From positions 1 through 44,277 of the forward strand of contig NZ_FNNS01000027.1 in NCBI RefSeq assembly GCF_900106795.1: a stretch of DNA of 44,277 bases, in the 5' to 3' direction. This stretch comes from Aequorivita viscosa. GTDB lineage: Bacteria > Bacteroidota > Bacteroidia > Flavobacteriales > Flavobacteriaceae. The translations under genes and the position numbers were made by a program. The notes beneath the pieces were generated by a model. That model had not been told where the DNA came from, made no database searches, and was given only the letters and a program-made list of their open reading frames with translations. Below are positions 22,908 to 31,539 of this stretch, in pieces. Each line of letters opens with the position of its first letter. Positions within the stretch are counted from its first letter, which is position 1.

Positions 22908-23942
22908 TTACGATAAAACGGCTCTTATTTTCAAAACCACCGCTTCTGGCGAAATGGTTTTTATAGCTTCATCATATCCTTTTGGAAATTTATTGCCATA
23001 AATTGAAGTAGGAATCAACGGATATTTCTTCCTATCTGCAACCAATTGATGGCTTTCCGGTTGGTTAAACGGCGTAAATCCTGCAAAAGGGTGGGTTACG
23101 CCCCAAAGTGTAATTACGGGAATTCCGTATATGGCTGCTAAATGCCCATTGCCACTGTCCATAGAAAGCATCAAATCTAAATTTGAAATTAGGGCGAGCT
23201 CTTCTTCAAATGTTAGCTTTCCGGCGACAGTAGTTACGTTTGAAAAAGGATTTTCAAGCTTTTTGAGTTGTGCGATTTCCTTTTTTCCACCACCAAAAAG
23301 AAAGATTCTATATTTTTCTGATGCGTCCAAATTGGCAATCACTTCCTTCATTAAATCTAACGGGTACATCTTGCTGTCGTGGGCCGCAAATGGGGCAATT
23401 CCGATTAACTTTTTTGGTTCAACTCCCATCAGCGCATTTAATTTTGGAATTAAACGCAGTGGAGGTGGTGTTGGGTATTTGCTCAGGTCTAGGGGAAAGC
23501 CGAGTTTTTCAAAAACATCGGCATAACGTTGGTGGGTGGTTTTTAACTGTGCAATGCTATTTCCATTAGCCGTAACTAGCGCTTTTTTCTCGGCTCTTCC
23601 TTTGTCGATTGAAGCAACTTTAAGGCCTTTTAGCTTCAGGAATTCTGAGATTATTTTAGAGCGTATTACATTGTGTAAGTCGGCAACAGCATCTACTCCA
23701 AGCGCTTTGGCTTCTTTAGCAAGTTTTATAAGTCCTAACCGCTTGTGTTTCCCATACACATCGGCTTCCAAGAATTCGAGATTTGGAATTCCTGTGAAAA
23801 GCGGTTTGAAAAATGGGCGCGACAGCACGGCAATTTTTACTTCGGGATAGGTTTGCGCCAAAATACGAAGGATTGGCACAACCATAGCCACATCGCCCAT
23901 TGCGGAGAGGCGAATAACTAATATGTGGGTGGATTTGGACAT
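22908..23942 (-). CDS. Glycosyltransferase family 9 (ADP-heptose:LPS heptosyltransferase-like)
   Basis: The protein has 344 residues in a GT-B fold. The N-terminus ILVIRLSAMGDVAMVVPILR is the GT9 signature. The C-terminal half carries LMLSMDSGNGHLAAIYGIPVI, shown here as SMDSGNGHLA, followed by TLWGVTHP, matching the donor-binding motif D-S-G-x-x-H-L-A of heptosyltransferases. It should add a heptose or similar sugar to the LPS core at the inner membrane. The upstream partner on the same strand encodes a DUF4254 protein, separated by a gap filled with a long inverted repeat. The exact sugar is not shown by the sequence. Confidence 0.9.
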   Translation of the reverse strand: MSKSTHILVIRLSAMGDVAMVVPILRILAQTYPEVKIAVLSRPFFKPLFTGIPNLEFLEADVYGKHKRLGLIKLAKEAKALGVDAVADLHNVIRSKIISEFLKLKGLKVASIDKGRAEKKALVTANGNSIAQLKTTHQRYADVFEKLGFPLDLSKYPTPPPLRLIPKLNALMGVEPKKLIGIAPFAAHDSKMYPLDLMKEVIANLDASEKYRIFLFGGGKKEIAQLKKLENPFSNVTTVAGKLTFEEELALISNLDLMLSMDSGNGHLAAIYGIPVITLWGVTHPFAGFTPFNQPESHQLVADRKKYPLIPTSIYGNKFPKGYDEAIKTISPEAVVLKIRAVLS

Positions 23943-23952
23943 TTCGTTTCGA

Positions 23953-24017
23953 AAACCCCAAAGGTTTTCCTCTTACGCTAGAAAAGCATCGGCGGACAAG
24001 TTAAACCTTTGGGGTTT
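23953..24017. repeat. Long inverted repeat between DUF4254 and GT9 genes
   Basis: AAACCCCAAAGGTTT (23953-23967) is a perfect 15-base inverted match to AAACCTTTGGGGTTT (24003-24017), with a 35-base loop. It lies between two co-directional genes and so is an intercistronic hairpin, possibly a partial terminator or a mobile terminator-like repeat. Confidence 0.75.
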
Positions 24018-24025
24018 GGAACAGG

Positions 24026-24634
24026 TTATTTCTTGCCGCGAAGCACTGGGTTTAACTCATCGTCATTGTACATTTTCATCTGCTTATAAACTTTCATGTA
24101 CTTTCTTCCGTGGGCAATATCGTCAAGTAATTGGTTAATCGCTGTGCTTAAGTCAACACGTTGTTCTAACAGAATATTCAATTTTGCCTTACAAGCCATT
24201 TGGTGTTCTTGTGAAGCGTCGGTCCGCTCTGCTTCTTCGTTCATATGATACACTTTCAAGGCTAAAATGGAAAGACGGTCAATTCCCCAAGCTGGACTTT
24301 CGGTGTTGATTGTGGCATCGTCGTTCACTTTTACATCCTTAAACTTTTCAAGGAAATAACTGTCAATGTATTCCACCATATCTGTCCTATCCTGATTGGA
24401 AGCATCAATTTGGCGTTTAAGCTTCAAAGCACCAACAGGATCAATATTCGGATCGCGAATGATGTCTTCGTAATGCCATTGCACAGTGTCTATCCAACAC
24501 TTACGATAGAGTAAATGTTCAATTAATTCACTGTCTTTGTCGTACGGATTGCTGAAAGGTTGATCCACGGTGTTTATTTCGTGGTACTTGTTTATTACTT
24601 CGGCGAAGATTTTGTTGGCTTTGTCTGAGAACAT
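24026..24634 (-). CDS. DUF4254 domain-containing protein
   Basis: The protein has 202 residues, mostly alpha-helical and soluble, with no signal peptide or membrane segment. The body matches my memory of DUF4254, including HLLYRKCWIDTVQWHYED, the stretch DPVGALKLKRQIDASNQDR and SPAWGIDRLSILALKVYHM. In Bacteroidetes this family is regularly found just upstream of a GT9 heptosyltransferase, as here, which suggests a role in LPS core assembly. The biochemical function is not known to me. Confidence 0.8.
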   Translation of the reverse strand: MFSDKANKIFAEVINKYHEINTVDQPFSNPYDKDSELIEHLLYRKCWIDTVQWHYEDIIRDPNIDPVGALKLKRQIDASNQDRTDMVEYIDSYFLEKFKDVKVNDDATINTESPAWGIDRLSILALKVYHMNEEAERTDASQEHQMACKAKLNILLEQRVDLSTAINQLLDDIAHGRKYMKVYKQMKMYNDDELNPVLRGKK

Positions 24635-24658
24635 GATTTATTGTTATTATTTATTCCT

Positions 24659-24685
24659 CCTGCAAGGTTTTTCCAACCTTGTAGG
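24659..24685. terminator. Hairpin of the CAAGGTT family upstream of the DUF4254 gene
   Basis: CCTGCAAGGTT pairs with AACCTTGTAGG with one mismatch and a 5-base loop. A T-rich run follows on the plus strand (TTTTACTTTTTATTTTTT). There is no plus-strand gene ending here, so it may be a dispersed terminator-like repeat. Confidence 0.5.
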
Positions 24686-24753
24686 TTTTACTTTTTATTT
24701 TTTAATGCCTACTATGGTCTTTGAGTCCTTGCAGGGAATTAGTTATGTAAGTT

Positions 24754-24785
24754 TTGTGACACTGAGCGCAGTCGAAGTGTCACAA
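24754..24785. repeat. Perfect 10-bp stem palindrome downstream of the methyltransferase gene
   Basis: TTGTGACACT and AGTGTCACAA flank the loop GAGCGCAGTCGA. The core ACTGAGCGCAGTCGAAGT is a dispersed palindromic repeat that I recall as frequent in Bacteroidetes genomes. It lies 12 bases past the methyltransferase stop codon and could end transcription, although no T-tract follows on the minus strand. Confidence 0.65.
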
Positions 24786-24796
24786 TAGTCAGTTTT

Positions 24797-25816
24797 TTAA
24801 TTTTTTTCTAGAATGTGTAAATATTCAAAGGTTTTTGAGGCCCTGTGATTTCTATTTTCAGTTTTATCTGCTTTAAAACGTTGATATTCTTTGGTTTTTA
24901 AACTGTATTTTCCAAAGCGCTCCATCACTTTTTGCACTTCATTTTGGCTCATTAATCCTTCGTTGTTATAACTCAGGAAAATGTATGAAAATTGTGCGTT
25001 TTCAATCAATTCTTCAAAACTTTTAAGTGCCTCACCTGTTTTGCACCAATCACTTTTATAATAATCTCGCAAGCCAGTTTTCCCTTTAGGTACAAAGGTA
25101 TCATATTTTGCAATAGTATTCAGTAAATGATAGTTGGCACCGTATTGCCGTGCGTTGTATGGCGGATCTAAATACAAAATATCGCCTGCTATTTCCTTGA
25201 TAAGTTGATTTGCGTCCTTCTGAAATATTTGATTTTCTTGATTATTCAAAGCTTTACTGAATAAATCTTCTTGTAATGTGGCAGCTCCTATAATGAGTGG
25301 TTTGGCAGCCGATTTTTTGATGTGTTTTAAGTATGCACCATAAACAGAAGCTGTATTGGCCACTTTATCGGCACTTTCCAGTAAGGAAGCGAGTAGGAAA
25401 AAATATTGATCTTCGGAAATTTTTGAAGTTTGTTTCCAGGTTTCAATTTGAATCCGAATTGCATCGATTTTTTGCCCATTTTCTGAAGTGAAATAGTTGC
25501 GTCCAGCTTCCCCACCTTCGGAATAATTTTCAAAAATGAACCCTTTATTTCCTCTTAGAGAGTTCAATTCATCAAGAAAATATTGATATTCAAAATTAAA
25601 ATGATTACCGATATAATTTCGGTTCAGCACATAGCTGTAATATTCAACATCGTTTGAAATTACTTGTTTTACGTGTGGTCTAAAAACGCGGCCTACAATT
25701 CCAGTTCCTGCAAAAAGGTCGCAAAATGTTTTTTGTGAAAGGTCGTTGCCACAGGTTTCGGTAACCGTTTCATATATAAAACTAGAAAGTTTGTGCTTGG
25801 AACCTATGTAGTTCAT
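24797..25816 (-). CDS. D12-class DNA adenine N6-methyltransferase of a restriction-modification pair
   Basis: The protein has 339 residues. The N-terminal MNYIGSKHKL corresponds to the SAM/DNA-contact start of Dam-like enzymes. Motif I is DLFAGTGIVG (residues 33-42), and the catalytic motif IV is LYLDPPYN (residues 215-221). This order (I before IV, with a large insert between) is the alpha class used by Dam and many type II enzymes. Its start overlaps by four bases the stop of a small unfamiliar gene that looks like a PD-(D/E)xK nuclease, so the pair is probably a type II restriction-modification system. It should protect host DNA by methylating adenine in the nuclease's site. The recognition sequence cannot be read from the protein. 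Confidence 0.88.
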   Translation of the reverse strand: MNYIGSKHKLSSFIYETVTETCGNDLSQKTFCDLFAGTGIVGRVFRPHVKQVISNDVEYYSYVLNRNYIGNHFNFEYQYFLDELNSLRGNKGFIFENYSEGGEAGRNYFTSENGQKIDAIRIQIETWKQTSKISEDQYFFLLASLLESADKVANTASVYGAYLKHIKKSAAKPLIIGAATLQEDLFSKALNNQENQIFQKDANQLIKEIAGDILYLDPPYNARQYGANYHLLNTIAKYDTFVPKGKTGLRDYYKSDWCKTGEALKSFEELIENAQFSYIFLSYNNEGLMSQNEVQKVMERFGKYSLKTKEYQRFKADKTENRNHRASKTFEYLHILEKN

Positions 25817-26457
25817 TTGTAAACCCAGATAATATCGCTCAACGATGTTTGTAAATGGTCAAAAGTAACAGAATGTAATTGTTCGCGCGTAAAACTTCCA
25901 ATATAATTATGAATTGCTTGATGTATTAATGCGATTTCCGCTTTTAATTTCCAATGCGCACCAGAACTGTCATAAACGATAAGAAACAGTCGGTTTTTAA
26001 GATGATAGCGTTTTTGGGTACTTTGATTTTTGTAAAGCCATTCTATCAGTTCAGGTTTGTGGGTTTGGGCATAATCAAAACTATTATTGAATCGTTTGGG
26101 AAAGACAGAGGTTTTATGATCGAAGGGAATGCCGAATAAATAAAAATCCTTTTCAGCATCTCTTGCATCCAAAGCTGGTTCGATTCCTTCTAGCTGAGTG
26201 AAAATTTGTTCTACCGCTTTTGCACTCCAGAAATTATACCATCGGTTTGCAGCATATTGAAAAATTTGTTGTTTATCCAATTTTTCGGATTCCGCAACAC
26301 GGGAAATTTTTTGAATTAACGTTTGCCAATTAGGAGTCTGATATATAAACTTGGTATAGCGATCCCATTCGTCATTTTGCTTTCGGAACCATTTATAAGG
26401 ATATTGATGCCGCTTTTTAAGCTCATATTCAATTGAAGCAAATGGGATTTTATTCAT
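25813..26457 (-). CDS. Putative type II restriction endonuclease partner of the adjacent methyltransferase
   Basis: The protein has 214 residues and no family I recognise. A candidate PD-(D/E)xK nuclease core is visible: Asp104 in EKDFYLFGIPFDHK, then Asp113-His-Lys115 on what would be the next strand, with Glu83 in an upstream helix as a possible extra acidic ligand. The later segment NRLFLIVYDSSGAHWKLK could be the following core strand. It is translated just before the methyltransferase, with a four-base overlap, the usual close pairing of restriction and modification genes. The nuclease call is inferred from context and this motif. It might instead be a different methylation-linked protein. 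Confidence 0.55.
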   Translation of the reverse strand: MNKIPFASIEYELKKRHQYPYKWFRKQNDEWDRYTKFIYQTPNWQTLIQKISRVAESEKLDKQQIFQYAANRWYNFWSAKAVEQIFTQLEGIEPALDARDAEKDFYLFGIPFDHKTSVFPKRFNNSFDYAQTHKPELIEWLYKNQSTQKRYHLKNRLFLIVYDSSGAHWKLKAEIALIHQAIHNYIGSFTREQLHSVTFDHLQTSLSDIIWVYK

Positions 26458-26544
26458 AATAAGGTTGTGTTTAATTAAAATGCAGCTTCAAGAAAGTTTT
26501 TGAATTCTATTAAGTTCAATACTTCATTATTTGTAAAAATAACA

Positions 26545-26580
26545 CAAAAAAAACCGCTGAAAGATTTTCACCTTCAGCGG
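26545..26580 (-). terminator. Terminator of the superoxide dismutase gene
   Basis: CCGCTGAA pairs perfectly with TTCAGCGG (26554-26580). On the minus strand it is followed by a run of eight T. It lies 27 bases after the sod stop codon. Confidence 0.88.
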
Positions 26581-26606
26581 ATTTATTAATAATTAGAAAT
26601 ATCTAA

Positions 26607-27215
26607 TTATTTGTTTTTTGCGTAATTAGCAGAAACTTCATCCCAGTTTACAACATTCCAAAATGCTGAAACGTAATCTGGACGCAAGTTCTGATACTTT
26701 AAGTAATAAGCGTGCTCCCAAACATCCAGTCCTAAAATTGGGTAACCACCACAACCAGTATCTGGCATTAATGGGTTATCTTGGTTTGGAGTACCGCATA
26801 CTTCTAACTTTCCGCCTTTATGAACGCAAAGCCAAGCCCATCCAGAACCAAATTGAGTTTTTGCGGCTGTTGAGAATTTTTCTTTAAAAGCATCAAAGCT
26901 TCCAAATGAATCGTCAATCGCTTTTGCTAAATCTCCACTTGGTTTTCCACCTCCGTTTGGAGACATTACTTTCCAAAAAAGACTGTGGTTGAAAAAACCG
27001 CCTCCATTGTTACGGACAGCCTTGTTGCTCATATCTAGATTTTTCAGGATATCTTCTATAGATTTTCCTTCTAGGTCTGTACCTTCAATGGCACTATTTA
27101 AGTTATTAGTATAGCCGTTATGGTGTTTACCATGGTGAATTTCCATAGTTCGAGCGTCGATATTTGGTTCTAACGCATCGTGTGCGTAAGGTAATTTTGG
27201 TAATTCGAATGACAT
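26607..27215 (-). CDS. sodA: Superoxide dismutase, Fe/Mn family
   Basis: Converts superoxide to oxygen and hydrogen peroxide in the cytoplasm. The protein has 202 residues with no signal peptide. Metal ligands are all present: His27 (MEIHHGKHH), His77 (FFNHSLFW), Asp164 and His168 ([10 protein letters not shown]). Gln145 in TPNQDNPLM sits at the position that carries the active-site glutamine in Mn-type enzymes, and Gly72/73 occupies the place where Fe-type enzymes have theirs. I therefore lean to a manganese or cambialistic enzyme. The gene is monocistronic with its own promoter and a strong terminator. Confidence 0.96.
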   Translation of the reverse strand: MSFELPKLPYAHDALEPNIDARTMEIHHGKHHNGYTNNLNSAIEGTDLEGKSIEDILKNLDMSNKAVRNNGGGFFNHSLFWKVMSPNGGGKPSGDLAKAIDDSFGSFDAFKEKFSTAAKTQFGSGWAWLCVHKGGKLEVCGTPNQDNPLMPDTGCGGYPILGLDVWEHAYYLKYQNLRPDYVSAFWNVVNWDEVSANYAKNK

Positions 27216-27252
27216 AATTTATAGTTTTTTAATTGATTAATACTCAGATTCA

Positions 27253-27260
27253 CAAATCTA
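27253..27260 (-). promoter_or_regulatory. Candidate -7 element of the superoxide dismutase gene
   Basis: On the minus strand it reads TAGATTTG, matching TAnnTTTG, 38 bases before the ATG at 27215. No clear -33 was found. Confidence 0.45.
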
Positions 27261-27370
27261 TGCAATATCTTCTTTTTAAAGTGTTATAGATTTTATAAGA
27301 TTTTGATTTCTCAAGACAAAAACTCAACTTTTGAGCGATAAAAACTTGTAATTTAGTCAAAAATCTATTT

Positions 27371-30300
27371 TTGGAAACTTCAGCCCCATTTTTAATCTAT
27401 AACGCCTCTGCCGGAAGCGGAAAAACATTTACGCTCGTTAAAGAATACTTGAAAAAGGTTTTCGATTCGGGCAACGACGGGTATTACAAACACCTGCTAG
27501 CTATTACGTTTACCAATAAAGCTGTGGCAGAAATGAAACAGCGATTGGTAGAGACTTTGATAAATTTTTCCGAAGATAATAGCATTGTTTCGCCAACGCC
27601 TATTATGGCTGCAATTGCTGAAGAAACAGGGCTTAATTTTGATGAAATTCAGACCCGTTCTAAAGCTATACTTCGGAATTTACTTCATAATTACGGCGCA
27701 TTTAGTGTGGAGACAATCGATCACTTTAACCATCGACTAATCCGAACTTTTGCCCGAGATTTAAAACTAGGCCAAAACTTTGAAGTTACCTTAGATACGC
27801 AGCAATTATTACAAGAAGCTGTAGATTCCCTTCTAAGTAAAACTGGCGAAAATCCCAAAATTACTAGTGTTTTATTAGATTTTGCATTAGAAAAAACGGA
27901 CGATGATAAATCGTATGATATTGCCCGGGATATTGTGCAAGCGTCCAAACTTATTTATGATGAAACCAATGCAGCTCACGTTTCACTTTTGAAAGAAAAG
28001 TCATTGGATGATTTTTCAGAATTTAAACGAACATTGTTTCAAAAGCGAAAAAATATCGAAGGTGAAATTGAAGCTATTGCCAACCAAACCCTTCAGCTTA
28101 TTGAGGAAAGTGGATTGGAACATTCAAACTTCATGAGGAGCACGTTGCCAAATCACTTTTTAAAATTACAGTCTGGAAACTATAATGTCTATGGCAACAA
28201 GCTTCAGGAGAATTTAGAAACTGGAAAAAGTCTTTACAAAGCAAAAGAAGATCCTTCAATTATTTCAATAATCGAGGGTATTGTTCCAGACCTTCTTTCT
28301 AATTATTTAAAAATTAAAGAAAGGGTAGGTGAATTCAGTTTATACGATAACATTCTTAACAATATTACACCACTTTCCGTAATTAGTTTGGTGAATCAAG
28401 AAATTGAAAACATTAAAAACGACAAGAATATTCTTCCTATTTCTGAATTTAATTCTTTAATAAACACGGAAATAAAAAATCAGCCAGCTCCTTTTATTTA
28501 CGAGCGACTTGGTGAAAAATATCGCCATTTTTTCATTGATGAATTTCAAGACACTTCTAAGCTACAGTGGGAAAATTTAATTCCGTTGATAGACAATGCA
28601 CTTGCCCAAAAGGAAAACAACATCCCTGGAAGTTTGCTGTTAGTGGGCGATGCCAAGCAATCCATTTATCGATGGCGCGGAGGTTTGCCAGAACAATTCA
28701 TGGCGATTTATGACAAGGAAAATCCATTTCCGTCACAAACTAAAAATGTGATGGCATTGGACACGAATTATCGAAGTCGTGAGGAAATAATCGATTTCAA
28801 CAATCAGTTTTTCACTTTCATTTCTCAGTATTTTGCAAGTGAAAATCATCAAGACCTTTACGTTTCAGGAAACAAACAACATCGAAATCACAAAAAAGAA
28901 GGATATGTAAATTTGGAATTTATCGAGAAGCAAAGCAAATCTCTAAATCTAGAAGTCTATTCTAAAAGAGTGCATCAAACAATTTTGGAAGTTCTCGATA
29001 AAAACTATGCGCCAAACGACATCTGTATTTTAACGCGAAAGAAAGCCGATGGAATTTACTTAGGCTCCTATTTGATGGAACAGGGAATTCCTGTGATTTC
29101 TTCGGAAACTTTACTGCTTAAAAGTTCAGCCAAAGTCCAGATTTTGATATTGAGCCTTACGCTTGCCCTTCATCCAAATAACGAAGAAGCGAAAGTTCAA
29201 TTATTAGACTTGTTGCACGATCATTGGGCAATTTTGGAAGAGAAACACGATTTCTTTTACAAATTCATTGGTAAATCTGAAGGACAATTTCAAAAAACTT
29301 TAAGTGAATATGGAATTGATTTCAACTTAAAGCACTTCCGTTCCCTTTCCAATTATGAAGCTTTTGAATACGGAGTTCGACAGTTCAATTTGTCTGAAAC
29401 CGCCGACGCCTACCTCTTCGGATTTATGGATTTTGTATTCGAATTTGGTGCGCAACCTATGGCGGATAAAGGCTTGTTTCTGGATTATTGGGAAACGAAA
29501 AAGGATTCGGCTTCCATCCCTGCAAGTGAAGGAGTTGACGCTGTACAGTTGATGACTATTCACAAATCTAAAGGATTGGAATTTCCTGTGGTAATTTTTC
29601 CTTTTGCCGATATTCAATTGTATGATGCGAAATGGGACACGCTCTGGTACCCATTAGAAAATGAAGCATTCAATTTTACCGAAGCTTTAATAAACTATAA
29701 ATCTGAAATAGCGAATTACGGTGCAATCGGAGAGTTTTTGTATCATGAACACAGAAGCGAATTGGAGCTGGACAACATCAACATGCTCTATGTAACCCTT
29801 ACACGAGCTGCTGAAAAACTGTATGTGTTGGCAGAAATGCCGTCCGAGCCTAAAGATGGAATTCCTCTAAATTACAACCATCTTTTTATGGAATTCCTAA
29901 AAAGCAAGGCACTATGGGACGCTGACCAATATATTTATGAATTTGGCGAGAATACTGAAAAAGTGGTGAAAGAAGAAAGAAGCGTTTCTCAAACCACTCC
30001 GAGTTATATTTCCAGCGACCCTAAAGACCATAAATTGTTTTTAGTTCCAACAGATTCGAAAATACAAGAATTTGAATTGGCAAGTGCAATTCTAGAAGGA
30101 AATCTGCTTCACGAAACTATGGCCAAAATAAAAGTTCAAGAAGATGCTTCCAAAATTTTAGCGCATTTGAAAGAACGTTCCATACTTCGCGAAGAGGATT
30201 TCAATACACTAAAAAGGAATGTTCAAAAAATCATTAATCATCCGGAGTTAGAAGTTCTATTTAATGGATTAGATACGGTTTATTGTGAACGCGACATTAT

Positions 30301-30526
30301 TACTTCAGGCGGAGAAGTGCTTCGTCCAGACCGAATAAACATTCATCCAGACGGTTCGGCAACTATTATTGATTACAAAACTGGAAGTCCACAATCTTGG
30401 CATAATGAGCAATTGGGAGGTTATTCAGACTCACTTTCAGAAATGGGGTATTCAGTTTCACAAACCATCCTTATTTATATGGGAGATGAGTTGCGGTTAA
30501 CGAGGCATGAAACAACTTCAAATTAA
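27371..30526 (+). CDS. AddA/RecB-like UvrD-type helicase with C-terminal PD-(D/E)xK nuclease
   Basis: A large DNA end-processing enzyme of 1051 residues. Helicase superfamily 1 motifs run in order: Walker A NASAGSGKTF near residue 11, AITFTNKAVAEM (Ia), FFIDEFQDTSKLQW (II), LLVGDAKQSIYRWRGG (III), LMTIHKSKGLEFPVV (V) and NMLYVTLTRAAEKLYV (VI). The C-terminal nuclease carries RPDRI, IIDYKTG near residue 1000, and the following Q-L-x-x-Y, as in AddA and RecB. The start is TTG: in frame there is only ATT or TTG between an upstream stop and Walker A. An AddB or RecC partner is not adjacent. The gene ends flush against the convergent cvpA stop. Confidence 0.88.
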   Translation: METSAPFLIYNASAGSGKTFTLVKEYLKKVFDSGNDGYYKHLLAITFTNKAVAEMKQRLVETLINFSEDNSIVSPTPIMAAIAEETGLNFDEIQTRSKAILRNLLHNYGAFSVETIDHFNHRLIRTFARDLKLGQNFEVTLDTQQLLQEAVDSLLSKTGENPKITSVLLDFALEKTDDDKSYDIARDIVQASKLIYDETNAAHVSLLKEKSLDDFSEFKRTLFQKRKNIEGEIEAIANQTLQLIEESGLEHSNFMRSTLPNHFLKLQSGNYNVYGNKLQENLETGKSLYKAKEDPSIISIIEGIVPDLLSNYLKIKERVGEFSLYDNILNNITPLSVISLVNQEIENIKNDKNILPISEFNSLINTEIKNQPAPFIYERLGEKYRHFFIDEFQDTSKLQWENLIPLIDNALAQKENNIPGSLLLVGDAKQSIYRWRGGLPEQFMAIYDKENPFPSQTKNVMALDTNYRSREEIIDFNNQFFTFISQYFASENHQDLYVSGNKQHRNHKKEGYVNLEFIEKQSKSLNLEVYSKRVHQTILEVLDKNYAPNDICILTRKKADGIYLGSYLMEQGIPVISSETLLLKSSAKVQILILSLTLALHPNNEEAKVQLLDLLHDHWAILEEKHDFFYKFIGKSEGQFQKTLSEYGIDFNLKHFRSLSNYEAFEYGVRQFNLSETADAYLFGFMDFVFEFGAQPMADKGLFLDYWETKKDSASIPASEGVDAVQLMTIHKSKGLEFPVVIFPFADIQLYDAKWDTLWYPLENEAFNFTEALINYKSEIANYGAIGEFLYHEHRSELELDNINMLYVTLTRAAEKLYVLAEMPSEPKDGIPLNYNHLFMEFLKSKALWDADQYIYEFGENTEKVVKEERSVSQTTPSYISSDPKDHKLFLVPTDSKIQEFELASAILEGNLLHETMAKIKVQEDASKILAHLKERSILREEDFNTLKRNVQKIINHPELEVLFNGLDTVYCERDIITSGGEVLRPDRINIHPDGSATIIDYKTGSPQSWHNEQLGGYSDSLSEMGYSVSQTILIYMGDELRLTRHETTSN

Positions 30527-31072
30527 TTATTGCAAGGTATCTGAAGTTGTATCCCTTGGAAATTCTAAACTTTCCTCAATGTCAAATTCATCAATATGTT
30601 TTTCAATCGTTGGTAGAATTGCTGGTGCCAATGCTGCTATGGGATTGTACAGTATTGAAGCGTCACGTTTCTCGGGAGTTAGGATGCTGTAATTTTCGGA
30701 GGAATTAACGAACATAAAAATAACGCTCAGCAAAAAAACAATTTTCAAGACATTAAAAACGCCGCCCAATAATTTATTGAAAAGTCCCATCATCGCAAAA
30801 TCTGCGACTTTGGTTAAGACCCTTCCTGCAAGTGCAAAAATAAAAATCACAATAAAAAATGTAGCTAAGAACGAGGCTAAGCGAGTTAAATCTTCACTCC
30901 AATCAAACCAGCGTACAATATAAACCTCAATATAATCTGAAAAATATATAGCGCAATATACTGCTGCAACTAATCCGATTAAAGATGCAAGCACCCGCAG
31001 TAATCCTTTTTTAAAACCGAGATAAAAACCAATAACCAGTATCAAACCAAGAATAATGTCGATGGTATTCAT
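30527..31072 (-). CDS. CvpA family membrane protein
   Basis: The protein has 181 residues. The N-terminus reads IDIILGLILVIGFYLGFKKG, the typical CvpA opening with the G-x-x-x-G-x-x-x-G pattern in the first helix. Three further membrane helices follow, near residues 28-45, 64-85 and 98-122. The C-terminal 50 residues are acidic and soluble. E. coli CvpA is tied to colicin V production and, more generally, envelope integrity. The role in flavobacteria is not settled. It is convergent with the helicase gene with no gap between the stop codons. Confidence 0.85.
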   Translation of the reverse strand: MNTIDIILGLILVIGFYLGFKKGLLRVLASLIGLVAAVYCAIYFSDYIEVYIVRWFDWSEDLTRLASFLATFFIVIFIFALAGRVLTKVADFAMMGLFNKLLGGVFNVLKIVFLLSVIFMFVNSSENYSILTPEKRDASILYNPIAALAPAILPTIEKHIDEFDIEESLEFPRDTTSDTLQ

Positions 31073-31539
31073 TTATTTTAAATTTTTCATAAATATAGTA
31101 TTTTTCATCTGTCTGTAATATTTGTTTTTCAAAGGGCATGCTATATCTTGACCGAAGACGAAGGGTTCTGTACGGGTTTGGAACATTTAGTTTCTCGTTC
31201 CGCTGTGAGTTTAAAAATTAATTGATTATCCGAAAAATATCATAATGTTGTGAATTGTGACATTACAACAGCTTTTATATGAAGTGTCAAATAGCAAATA
31301 CTTTTTTTATTCTGCGTTAATCGGCCTAATCTGTGGGGTATCTTTCGCATTATCAGGTTTTTGGTTCGCCTGGTTTGCTGTGCCAGTTCACTAACGCTCG
31401 GGGCGCAGATACTCGTATAATTTTTTCTTCGTTGGCAATAAACGGATATACAATAAAATTAATAACGGATATTTCATTTCAGAAATCATAAAATAGAATT
31501 CAGAAGTGGATAACGTATCTTTGCAAAAAATAAAGAAGA
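31073..31539. other. Gene-free stretch between cvpA and a small conserved gene
   Basis: No coding frame stands out. A weak inverted repeat TGTTGT...ACAACA lies at about 31245-31271. The stretch near 31330-31430 (with CTGTGCCAGTTCACTAACGC) is GC-richer than its surroundings and looks like the remains of a dispersed palindromic repeat. The right end carries a -7 box for the next gene. Confidence 0.4.
31516..31523 (+). promoter_or_regulatory. -7 element before the 118-residue gene
   Basis: TATCTTTG matches TAnnTTTG and ends 16 bases before the ATG at 31540. No good -33 was seen. Confidence 0.45.
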
